A DNA stretch of 50,258 nucleotides from positions 1 to 50,258 of the forward strand of contig NZ_MVHE01000038.1 in the NCBI RefSeq assembly GCF_002086155.1, written 5' to 3'. The DNA is from Mycobacterium angelicum. GTDB taxonomy: Bacteria; Actinomycetota; Actinomycetes; Mycobacteriales; Mycobacteriaceae. A program made the translations under genes and the position numbers. The notes beneath the pieces are model-generated. The model made no database searches, was not told where the DNA came from, and worked only from the letters and a program-made list of their open reading frames with translations. Below, piece by piece: positions 41,273-49,030 of the stretch. Position 1 is the first letter of the stretch; the number at the start of each line of letters is the position of its first letter.

Positions 41273-43438
41273 ATGGTTGAGCCCGAACGCGCCCAAATGA
41301 CGGTCGCAGCTGAGGTGTGGCGCGGGAAGGCCTACCCGTTGGGCGCGACGTACGACGGCTCGGGCACCAACTTCGCTCTGTTCAGTGAAGTCGCCGAGCG
41401 CGTCGAATTGTGCCTCTTCGACCCTGACGGCACCGAGAGCCGCATCGCGCTACCCGAAGTCGACGGGTTCGTGTGGCATGGCTTTCTGCCCAGCGTCGAA
41501 CCCGGCCAACGCTATGGCTACCGGGTGCACGGGCCATACGATCCCGCCGCCGGTCATCGATGCAACCCGAACAAGCTGCTGCTGGATCCCTACTCGAAGG
41601 CCATCGACGGCTCCTTCGAATGGAACCAGTCGCTGTTCGGCTACAACTTCGGCGATCCGGACAGCCGCAACGACCAGGACTCCGCGGCCAGCATGCCCGC
41701 CTCGGTGGTGATCAACCCGTACTTCGACTGGGGAATCGACCGGCCGCCCAGCCACGACTACGCAGACAGCGTGATCTACGAAGCGCACGTCAAGGGCCTC
41801 ACCCATCAGCATCCCGAGATTCCCGAGCGACTTCGCGGCACCTACGCCGGTATCGCCGAGCCGGTGATCATCGACCATCTGCACAACCTGGGCATCACCG
41901 CCGTGGAGCTCATGCCGGTCCACCACTTCGCCAACGACTCCACCCTGATCGACAAGGGACTGTCAAACTACTGGGGCTACAACACAATCGGCTTCTTCGC
42001 CCCCGACACCAAGTACTCCTCGGCGACCACACCGGGCGGGCAGGTGCAGGAATTCAAGACCATGGTTCGCACCCTGCACGAAGCGGGCATCGAGGTGATC
42101 CTCGACGTCGTCTACAACCACACCGCCGAGGGCAACCATCTGGGCCCCACGCTGTGCATGCGCGGGATCGACAACGCCGCCTACTACCGGCTGGTCGACG
42201 ACGACAAGCGCTACTACATGGACTACACCGGCACCGGCAACAGCCTCAATGTCGGCCACCCGCACACGCTGCAGCTGATCATGGACTCGTTGCGGTATTG
42301 GGTGACCGAGATGCATGTCGACGGGTTCCGTTTCGATCTGGCCGCTACCCTGGCGCGCGAGTTCTACGAGGTGGACCGGCTGGCTGCCTTTTTCGAGCTG
42401 GTGCAACAGGATCCGATCGTCAGTCAGGTGAAGCTGATCGCCGAGCCCTGGGACGTCGGGCCCGGCGGCTACCAGGTGGGCAACTTCCCGCCGCAGTGGA
42501 CGGAATGGAACGGCAAATACCGCGATACCGTGCGCGACTTCTGGCGGGGCGAGGATTCCAGCCTGGGTGAATTCGCTTCTCGCTTCACCGGTTCGGCTGA
42601 CCTGTACGAACATACGGCGCGCCGGCCGGTGGCCTCGATCAATTTCGTCACCGCCCATGACGGCTTTACCCTGCGCGACCTGGTGTCCTATAACGAAAAA
42701 CACAACGAGGCCAACGGCGAGGACAACAACGACGGCGAAAGCCACAACCGGTCCTGGAACTGCGGCGCCGAAGGCCCCACCGACGACCCGGCCATCAACG
42801 AACTTCGCCGCCGTCAGCAACGCAACTTCCTTGCCACGCTCCTGCTTTCCCAGGGCGTGCCGATGCTGTGTCACGGCGACGAACTCGGGCGCACCCAAGG
42901 CGGCAACAACAACGGCTTCTGCCAGGACAGCGAAATAACCTGGATCGATTGGGAACACGCGGACACCGACTTAATCGAATTCTGCCGTCTGGTTTCCGGG
43001 CTTCGTGCCGAACATCCGATATTTCGCCGGCGCCGGTTCTTCGACGGCCGGCCCGTGCGCCGCCGCGGCGCCGAAGGGCTGCCGGACATTTCCTGGTTCC
43101 GGCCCGACGGCTCGGAGATGAGCGAAGAGGACTGGGATGCGGGATTCGGAAAGGCGATTGGGGTTTACCTCAATGGCCACGGTATCCCCGATCGCGATCA
43201 GCGCGGCCAGCCGGTGCTCGATGACTCTTTCTTTTTGCTGTTCAATGCTCACCACGAAACACTCGAATTCACCCTTCCACCAAAGCAATTCAGCCGGGCA
43301 TGGACTCTCGTCGCCGAATCCGGTGCCGCAACCGGGTTGCCGGAGACCACACACCCGTTGGACAGCGGCGCCACGGTGAAGCTTGCGGCCCGCTCATTGA
43401 GCGTGTTGATCGCCGGCGCGCCGGAGTCTTCCGAGTGA
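41273..43438 (+). CDS. glgX: Glycogen debranching enzyme GlgX/TreX-type
   Basis: 721 residues from the ATG at 41273; starts at 41243 and 41297 are also in frame. N-terminal CBM48 (YPLGATYDGSGTNFALFS) and a GH13 barrel with all catalytic residues: nucleophile Asp355 (VDGFRFDLA), acid/base Glu391 (IAEPWD) and Asp463 (TAHDGFTL). It cleaves alpha-1,6 branches of glycogen or the outer chains of maltodextrins. The gene sits between the PPE and thiolase genes, which are adjacent in M. tuberculosis. It ends in a strong intrinsic terminator. Confidence 0.93.
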   Translation: MVEPERAQMTVAAEVWRGKAYPLGATYDGSGTNFALFSEVAERVELCLFDPDGTESRIALPEVDGFVWHGFLPSVEPGQRYGYRVHGPYDPAAGHRCNPNKLLLDPYSKAIDGSFEWNQSLFGYNFGDPDSRNDQDSAASMPASVVINPYFDWGIDRPPSHDYADSVIYEAHVKGLTHQHPEIPERLRGTYAGIAEPVIIDHLHNLGITAVELMPVHHFANDSTLIDKGLSNYWGYNTIGFFAPDTKYSSATTPGGQVQEFKTMVRTLHEAGIEVILDVVYNHTAEGNHLGPTLCMRGIDNAAYYRLVDDDKRYYMDYTGTGNSLNVGHPHTLQLIMDSLRYWVTEMHVDGFRFDLAATLAREFYEVDRLAAFFELVQQDPIVSQVKLIAEPWDVGPGGYQVGNFPPQWTEWNGKYRDTVRDFWRGEDSSLGEFASRFTGSADLYEHTARRPVASINFVTAHDGFTLRDLVSYNEKHNEANGEDNNDGESHNRSWNCGAEGPTDDPAINELRRRQQRNFLATLLLSQGVPMLCHGDELGRTQGGNNNGFCQDSEITWIDWEHADTDLIEFCRLVSGLRAEHPIFRRRRFFDGRPVRRRGAEGLPDISWFRPDGSEMSEEDWDAGFGKAIGVYLNGHGIPDRDQRGQPVLDDSFFLLFNAHHETLEFTLPPKQFSRAWTLVAESGAATGLPETTHPLDSGATVKLAARSLSVLIAGAPESSE

Positions 43439-43532
43439 TCGACAGCGACATGCTTGGCGATGTTTGTCATGGGCGGTCGGTGGTAATGCACCCAAAGAGG
43501 TGAGCGCGTTGGCCGGCCTGCGCGTCCACCCA

Positions 43533-43576
43533 GGTCCCGTCGGTTCAGCCCGAGAGCCGACGGGACCGCCCTTTTT
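43533..43576 (+). terminator. Intrinsic terminator after glgX
   Basis: A perfect 11-bp stem, GGTCCCGTCGG with CCGACGGGACC, closes a 13-base loop and is followed by GCCCTTTTT. It lies about 95 bases beyond the glgX stop and 50 before the thiolase start, so it insulates the thiolase-dioxygenase operon. Confidence 0.88.
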
Positions 43577-43627
43577 GTGGGCCTCAATTTGTGGGTCTCG
43601 TCACAGTCACGTAGTACCGTGCGGCGT

Positions 43628-44854
43628 ATGGACGGCAGTACCGGTGTGTGGATTCTGGGCGGTTATCAAAGCGACTTCGCGCGCAACCTCACCCGGGAGG
43701 GCCGCGACTTCGCCGCGCTGACCGCCGAAGTGGTCGAGGCCACCCTGGCGGCGGCCCAGCTGGACGCCGGCGATATCGGGGTGGTCCACGTGGCGAATGC
43801 GTTCGGTGAAATGTTCGCCGGGCAGGGCCACCTGGGGGCTATGCCGGCCACCGTGTGCGACGGCCTGTGGGACGCGCCCGCTTCGCGGCACGAAGCAGCC
43901 TGCGCATCTGGCAGCGTCGCAACCCTGGCCGCGATGGCCGACCTGCGCTCGGGCGCCTACGACACCGCGCTGGTGGTCGGCCTCGAGCTGGAAAAAACCG
44001 TTCCCGGCGATATCGCAGCCCAGCACCTGGGTGCGGCGGCCTGGACGGGGCACGAAGGGGCCGGGGTCCGCTACCTGTGGCCGTCGATGTTTGCCCAGGT
44101 CGCCGACGAGTACGACCGTCGCTACGGGCTGGACGAGGCGCATCTGCGGGCGATCGCCCAGCTCAACCTCGCCAACGCGCGACGCAACCCCAACGCCCAG
44201 ACCCGCACCTGGACGGTGCCGGATCCGATCACCGACGACGATGCGACCAACCCGGTCACCGAGGGACGGCTACGCCGCTTCGACTGCAGCCAGATGACCG
44301 ACGGCGGCGCCGGGGTCGTCCTGGTCAACGACGCTTACCTGCGCGAACACCCGTCGGCGCGGCCGATCGGCCGCATCGACGGCTGGGGACATCGCACCGT
44401 CGGGCTGGGTTTGCGGCAGAAACTGGACCGCGCGGCCGAGGATCCGTACGTGCTGCCGCATGTGCGGGGCGCGGTGCTGGACGCGTTGCGTCGGGCCCAG
44501 GTGAATTTGGACGATGTGGACGGTTTCGAGGTGCACGACTGCTTCACGCCCAGCGAATACCTGGCCATCGACCACATCGGGCTGACCGGCCCGGGCGAAT
44601 CGTGGAAGGCCATCGAAAACGGTGAGATCGAGATCGGCGGGCGACTGCCGATCAACCCCAGCGGGGGCCTGATCGGCGGGGGTCACCCGGTGGGCGCCTC
44701 GGGGGTGCGGATGCTGCTGGATGCGGCCAAACAGGTCAGCGGGTCGGCCGGTGATTATCAGGTTGAGGGCGCCGCGCGTTTCGCCACGCTGAACTTCGGC
44801 GGCAGCACGGCCACCACGGTCAGTTTCGTCGTCGGCGATGTGGAGGGTTCCTGA
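43628..44854 (+). CDS. Thiolase-family acyltransferase (Rv0914c-like)
   Basis: 408 residues from the ATG at 43628. It is a thiolase fold: Cys92 in EAACASGSVA, HDCFTPSEYLAIDHIGL, and GGHPVGASGVRML. The set fits SCP-x/lipid-transfer type thiolases, which cleave or condense 3-ketoacyl-CoA. The next gene starts one base after the stop, so the two are coupled. Position and partner match Rv0914c-Rv0913c of M. tuberculosis. Substrate unknown; a branched or sterol-derived acyl-CoA is plausible. Confidence 0.9.
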   Translation: MDGSTGVWILGGYQSDFARNLTREGRDFAALTAEVVEATLAAAQLDAGDIGVVHVANAFGEMFAGQGHLGAMPATVCDGLWDAPASRHEAACASGSVATLAAMADLRSGAYDTALVVGLELEKTVPGDIAAQHLGAAAWTGHEGAGVRYLWPSMFAQVADEYDRRYGLDEAHLRAIAQLNLANARRNPNAQTRTWTVPDPITDDDATNPVTEGRLRRFDCSQMTDGGAGVVLVNDAYLREHPSARPIGRIDGWGHRTVGLGLRQKLDRAAEDPYVLPHVRGAVLDALRRAQVNLDDVDGFEVHDCFTPSEYLAIDHIGLTGPGESWKAIENGEIEIGGRLPINPSGGLIGGGHPVGASGVRMLLDAAKQVSGSAGDYQVEGAARFATLNFGGSTATTVSFVVGDVEGS

Positions 44855-44855
44855 C

Positions 44856-46373
44856 ATGGACGTTGAGATGGTCGGGAAGTTTCTGTCGACGCTGCCCGAG
44901 AACGACGACCACCCGTACCGGACCGGGCCGTGGCGGCCGCAGACCACCGAGTGGGACGCCGACGACCTGACCGTATTGTCCGGCGAAGTGCCGGCCGACC
45001 TGGACGGCATCTATCTGCGCAACACCGAGAACCCGCTGCACCCGGCGTTCAAGACCTACCACCCGTTCGACGGCGACGGCATGCTGCATGTCGTCGGCTT
45101 CCGCGACGGAAAAGCGTTCTACCGCAACCGCTTTGTCCGCACCGAGGGCTTTCTGGCCGAAAATGAGGCCGGCGGGCCGCTGTGGCCGGGGCTGGCCGAG
45201 CCGGTGCAATTTGCTCAGCGTGAAAAGGGCTGGGGCGCGCGGACTTTGATGAAGGACGCGTCGAGCACCGACGTCATCGTGCATCGGGGTATCGCGCTGA
45301 CCAGCTTTTACCAGTGCGGTGATCTGTACCGGTTGGACCCGTATTCGGCCGACACTTTGGGCAAGGAGACCTGGAACGGCGGATTTCCGTTCGAGTGGGG
45401 CGTGTCGGCACATCCCAAGGTGGACAACAAGACCGGCGAACTGCTGTTCTTCAACTACAGCAAGCAAGACCCGTACATGCGCTACGGCGTGGTCGACGAG
45501 AGCAATGAACTGGCCCACTACGTCGACATCCCGCTGCCCGGGCCGCGGCTGCCGCACGACATGGCGTTCACCGAGAACTACGCGATTCTCAACGATTTCC
45601 CGCTGTTCTGGGACCCGAGGCTGCTTGAGCACAACGTGCACCTGCCGCGCTTCTACCCGGAGATGCCGTCGCGCTTTGCGGTGATCCCGCGCCGCGGGTC
45701 TTCGGCCGACATCCGCTGGTTCGAGGCGGACCCGACGTTCGTGCTGCACTTCACCAACGCCTACGAGGACGGCGACGAGATCGTGCTCGACGGGTTCTTC
45801 GAGGGCGCGCCGCAGCCGTTGGAAGCCGGCGCTAGCAGCAAGTGGGAGAAGCTGTTTCGCTTCCTGGCGCTGGATCGGCTGGAGACCCGGCTGCACCGGT
45901 GGCGGCTCAACCTGGTCACCGGCGCGGTCATCGAAGAGCAGCTGTCGGACTCCATCACCGAGTTCGGCACCATCAACCCCGGCTATGCGGCCGCCGACTA
46001 CCGCTACGTCTACGCCGCAACCGGCAAACCGGGCTGGTTCTTGTTCGACGGATTGGTCAAGCACGATCTGCGCACCGGGGGCGTCGAGGCTGTTTCGTTC
46101 GGCGACGGCGTGTACGGCAGCGAAGCCGCGATGGCTCCGCGAGTGGGCAGTTCGGGTGAGGACGACGGCTACCTGGTCACTCTGGTCACAGACATGAACG
46201 ACGACGCCTCGTATTGTCTGGTCTTCGACGCTTCGCGGGTGGGGGACGGGCCGGTGTGCAAACTTGCTCTGCCGGAACGCATTTCCAGCGGAACCCATGC
46301 GACGTGGGTGGCCGGCTCGGAGTTGCGCCGCTGGGATACCGCGGGGTCGGCGGCCGGCGCAGTGGGTCTATAG
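44856..46373 (+). CDS. Carotenoid cleavage oxygenase-family dioxygenase (Rv0913c-like)
   Basis: 505 residues from the ATG at 44856. It is a seven-bladed propeller with four iron-binding His: His186 (SAHPKVD), His234 (LPHDMAFTENYAI), His298 (VLHFTNAYEDG) and His481 (GTHATWVAG), plus second-shell Glu304. These enzymes split a C=C bond of carotenoids, stilbenes or lignin fragments with O2. It is coupled to the thiolase gene, and such coupling suggests chain shortening of an isoprenoid- or phenylpropanoid-derived acid. It stops 11 bases before the VOC gene. Confidence 0.92.
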   Translation: MDVEMVGKFLSTLPENDDHPYRTGPWRPQTTEWDADDLTVLSGEVPADLDGIYLRNTENPLHPAFKTYHPFDGDGMLHVVGFRDGKAFYRNRFVRTEGFLAENEAGGPLWPGLAEPVQFAQREKGWGARTLMKDASSTDVIVHRGIALTSFYQCGDLYRLDPYSADTLGKETWNGGFPFEWGVSAHPKVDNKTGELLFFNYSKQDPYMRYGVVDESNELAHYVDIPLPGPRLPHDMAFTENYAILNDFPLFWDPRLLEHNVHLPRFYPEMPSRFAVIPRRGSSADIRWFEADPTFVLHFTNAYEDGDEIVLDGFFEGAPQPLEAGASSKWEKLFRFLALDRLETRLHRWRLNLVTGAVIEEQLSDSITEFGTINPGYAAADYRYVYAATGKPGWFLFDGLVKHDLRTGGVEAVSFGDGVYGSEAAMAPRVGSSGEDDGYLVTLVTDMNDDASYCLVFDASRVGDGPVCKLALPERISSGTHATWVAGSELRRWDTAGSAAGAVGL

Positions 46374-46384
46374 GGGGTGTAACG

Positions 46385-46864
46385 ATGTATCCGGCAGGGC
46401 GCCGCCCGTCTCACTGGCCGGCGCATTTGGCGTCGATCGGCTCGATCAGATTCGCCCGTCGCTCGTCGAACTTCGCCGAAACGGTGCGGTTCTACCGGGA
46501 GTTGGTGGGGTTGCCGCTTTATGAGACGTTCGGGGAAAGCTACGGCAGCAACGGGGCCATCTTCGGCCTGCCCAGCTGGAACCTGACGATGGAGATCGTC
46601 GAGGCGGTCGAGCCCGTTGCATCGGATCACCACGATCAGCTTTGCCTCTACTTTCCCGATGAGCAGGCGCAGCAGGCGGCGTGCGCGCGGCTGCGTGAGG
46701 CCGGCGTCGAGCCGGTTGAGCAGCACCCGTACTGGGAGGCGACCGGAGCGGTCACCTACCGGGATCCCGACGGCCGCGAAGTCGTGTTTGCCCCGTTCGT
46801 GTACGGGGTCAACGAGCCCGCCGATAGCTCCGCCTCAGGCACGCACGAGTTCCCGTCGGCTTGA
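46385..46864 (+). CDS. VOC/glyoxalase-fold protein
   Basis: 159 residues from the ATG at 46385 with GGGGG upstream. A single VOC module: SIRFARRSSNFAETVRFYRELVGLPLYE near the N-terminus (His/Glu ligand region), then GAVTYRDPDGREVVFAP. Such proteins bind a divalent metal and act on glutathione or mycothiol adducts or catechols. Probably the last gene of the thiolase-dioxygenase operon. It converges on the four-TM protein with two bases between stops. Confidence 0.85.
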   Translation: MYPAGRRPSHWPAHLASIGSIRFARRSSNFAETVRFYRELVGLPLYETFGESYGSNGAIFGLPSWNLTMEIVEAVEPVASDHHDQLCLYFPDEQAQQAACARLREAGVEPVEQHPYWEATGAVTYRDPDGREVVFAPFVYGVNEPADSSASGTHEFPSA

Positions 46865-46866
46865 CT

Positions 46867-47301
46867 TCAGCGTGCTGGCCGGCCGCCGAACGCGGCCGTG
46901 ACCACCGCCCACAGCGAGCAGGCCAAAGCACCCGCCGCACTGACGGCGCCGAGGTAGAACCCGTATTCAGCCGCCACCGGCGGATTGACGTTGAGCTTGT
47001 AGTACCACACCGTGAGCGCCACGATGAGCAGCGAAATGAGAAGTGCGGCAAGGGAAGCCACCCGCACCGACAGGCCGCGGGCCGCCATGGCCCCGGCCAC
47101 CAGCAACGTCGAGGACAACAACACGATGAGCTGGCCCGGCCCGAACCCGCGGGGCATTTCCAGATTGCCGTGGGTGCCGCCGATCGCGCTGGCCCAGCCG
47201 CCACCGTTGACCTTCGTGGCCAGCCACGGCAACCACGTGCTGACCGACACGAGCACGGCGAAAAGTACCACCAGCCACCCTGGGCGCAGCCGGCGAATCA
47301 T
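46867..47301 (-). CDS. Four-helix membrane protein (Rv0912-like)
   Basis: 144 residues from the ATG at 47301; a longer frame to 47559 runs into the next gene and is not used. Four membrane helices (about 10-28, 55-74, 80-100, 115-137) with a GGGWASAIGGTHGN loop between helices 1 and 2. No enzymatic motif. From memory it matches Rv0912. The 92-base gap to its upstream neighbour contains small CGGTGCTCGCTG repeats. Confidence 0.85.
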   Translation of the reverse strand: MIRRLRPGWLVVLFAVLVSVSTWLPWLATKVNGGGWASAIGGTHGNLEMPRGFGPGQLIVLLSSTLLVAGAMAARGLSVRVASLAALLISLLIVALTVWYYKLNVNPPVAAEYGFYLGAVSAAGALACSLWAVVTAAFGGRPAR

Positions 47302-47393
47302 GGTTGCGAGATTAGCCGACGCGTACAGGGGTGACCGAGCGTCACGGTGGCGTGGCGCTCGGTGCTCGCTGCTCGGTGCTCGCTGGTCGGGCT

Positions 47394-48167
47394 TCAGCTC
47401 TGCAGCGACGACAGGTTGAACACGACATCCGTCGGGTCGCTGGCCGCGGCAAGGCGCCCGTAAGGGGTGTCTTCGGCCGCCCGCAGCACACTGCCGCCGT
47501 TGTCGGCGATCATCTGAAGCGTCTTGTCGACATCCTCGGCCCCGAAGAAGATGCTCCACTGCGACGGCACATTCTCGGGCAGGAAGGCGGCGCCGTCCAT
47601 TACGCCGAGCAATTGTTGACCGTCGAAAGATGCTGTGGTGTAACGGAATTCGTCGGTGTCACCCACCTGCTCGGTCTGCCAGCCGAACACCCCTCGGTAG
47701 AAGTCGACCGCGGCGCGATAGTCGTGGGTGGTGAGTTGGTGCCAGACGGGCGCGCCGGCCTCGCCGATCACCTCGAACCCGCGGTGCTCCAGCGGCTGCC
47801 ACATCCCGAAGAACGCGTTGGACGGGTCGGTCGCCAGGGCCATGAAACCTTTGGCCGGTACCTCCATCGGGGCGAGGCATCCCGAGCCGCCGGCCGCCGT
47901 CACCGCGGACACCGTCGCGTTGATATCGGCGGTGTGGAAGTAGGTGGCCCAGTTGTCCGGAGCCTGCCACTCGGGGTTGTTGGCCATGATGCCGGCGACG
48001 GGGCGACCGTCCTTGGCCGCGTTGATGTATCCGCCGTAGTCGGGTCCGGCCGACTCGAATGTCCAGCCGAATACCGTCCCGTAGAAGTCTTGGGCACGGT
48101 CGACGTCCGATGTCGTCAAGTCGATCCAGCACGGAGCGCCCAGTGGTGCGCTGTTACGGGTGGGCAC
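47394..48167 (-). CDS. Two-domain VOC/glyoxalase protein (Rv0911-like)
   Basis: 257 residues with two glyoxalase-like modules in tandem. Module 1 has GAPCWIDLTTSDVDRAQDFY and FGWTFE; module 2 has GAPVWHQLTTHDYRAAVDFY and FGWQTE. The repeat DxxxAxDFYxxVFGW marks both. Position and length match Rv0911. Substrate unknown; mycothiol-dependent detoxification is a guess. Confidence 0.9.
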   Translation of the reverse strand: MPTRNSAPLGAPCWIDLTTSDVDRAQDFYGTVFGWTFESAGPDYGGYINAAKDGRPVAGIMANNPEWQAPDNWATYFHTADINATVSAVTAAGGSGCLAPMEVPAKGFMALATDPSNAFFGMWQPLEHRGFEVIGEAGAPVWHQLTTHDYRAAVDFYRGVFGWQTEQVGDTDEFRYTTASFDGQQLLGVMDGAAFLPENVPSQWSIFFGAEDVDKTLQMIADNGGSVLRAAEDTPYGRLAAASDPTDVVFNLSSLQS

Positions 48168-48246
48168 GATGACCTCCTTGTGTTGTCGGCCCCCAGTGGG
48201 GTTTCACAAGTATCGACTCCCGCGATGGCGCAAACTCATCGGCTTT

Positions 48247-48307
48247 GGCGCGGGCTGCGGCTTGAGGCGTGGGCTGCGGCTTGAGCCGTGGGCTGCGGCT
48301 TGGGCCG
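48247..48307. repeat. 19-bp tandem repeat x3
   Basis: Three units of the form GTGGGCTGCGGCTTGAG with a 19-base period fill the gap between the VOC and SRPBCC genes. It may affect mRNA folding. No protein is supported here. Confidence 0.8.
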
Positions 48308-48310
48308 GGC

Positions 48311-48748
48311 TCACGCCGATGCGAAAACCGTGACGAACTTCTGCAGCGACTCGCGGATATCGGTTCTCAGCGCCGCGGCGACGACCATGCCGATCGGTCC
48401 GAACAGGGCCGGCCCCCCGAGGTGGACGTCGAAGCTGACGACGGAGCCGTCGTCTCTCGGCGTGATCTTGGCGATCAGCTTGACCTTGACTCCGCCGGCG
48501 CCGTCGCCGTTGAGCGTCATGCCTTCGGGTGGTCTGTAGCGCACGATCGTCCACTTGATCCGGTTGGGCATGCCCTTGACTTCGACATACGACTCGACAA
48601 CCGTGCCCTTCTCCAGAACCTCGGGCAATTTGGACCGCCACACTTTATGGATCGTCAGCCACTCCTTGAAGCGGGACAGATCCGAGGCTGCCGTCCAGGC
48701 GTCCTCGGGCGGCAACGGTACGTCGATGGATCCAGAAAGCTTTGCCAT
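48311..48748 (-). CDS. SRPBCC-fold protein (Rv0910-like, annotated toxin class)
   Basis: 145 residues. It is a START/polyketide-cyclase-like fold: GSIDVPLPPEDAWTAASDLS at the start, GTVVESYVEVKGMPNRIKW, and a late LRTDIRESLQKFV. In M. tuberculosis Rv0910 has been annotated as a toxin paired with the antitoxin Rv0909. The fold normally binds a lipid or polyketide, so the toxin role is not visible in the sequence. It follows its partner gene by four bases. Confidence 0.85.
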   Translation of the reverse strand: MAKLSGSIDVPLPPEDAWTAASDLSRFKEWLTIHKVWRSKLPEVLEKGTVVESYVEVKGMPNRIKWTIVRYRPPEGMTLNGDGAGGVKVKLIAKITPRDDGSVVSFDVHLGGPALFGPIGMVVAAALRTDIRESLQKFVTVFASA

Positions 48749-48752
48749 GCGT

Positions 48753-48938
48753 TCAGCTCTGTTGGCCGGAACCGTCCGGGTTCGCGACCTTCTTGGCCTC
48801 CTCCTGCACCTTGTGGATGGTGTCGGAGTACTTGCCCTGGGTTTTCTCGTCGACGAACTCGCCGGCCTTGTCGATCGCGGTCTCGACCTTGTCGGCGTTC
48901 TGCGCCAGCAGGTCCTTTGCTTTGTCCAGGAATCCCAT
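48753..48938 (-). CDS. MT0933-family antitoxin (Rv0909-like)
   Basis: 61 residues beginning MGFLDKAKDLLAQNADKVET, with GEFVDEKTQGKYSDTIHKVQ after it, the pattern of the MT0933 antitoxin family. It is amphipathic and highly charged, resembling stress-response helical proteins. It is first in a two-gene operon with the SRPBCC partner. Confidence 0.88.
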   Translation of the reverse strand: MGFLDKAKDLLAQNADKVETAIDKAGEFVDEKTQGKYSDTIHKVQEEAKKVANPDGSGQQS

Positions 48939-49030
48939 GGTTATGTCCTTTCCCGGCTTTGATCGTGCTTAATCGGAGTCCCCGTTGCTGGTGAAACCCT
49001 ACTTGCCGATGCCGGCCGGGGGGTGGGCGG

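Noticed and set aside
44820..46298. 492-residue minus-strand frame opposite the dioxygenase
   Set aside because: Antisense of a gene with all four iron-binding His; no independent motif.
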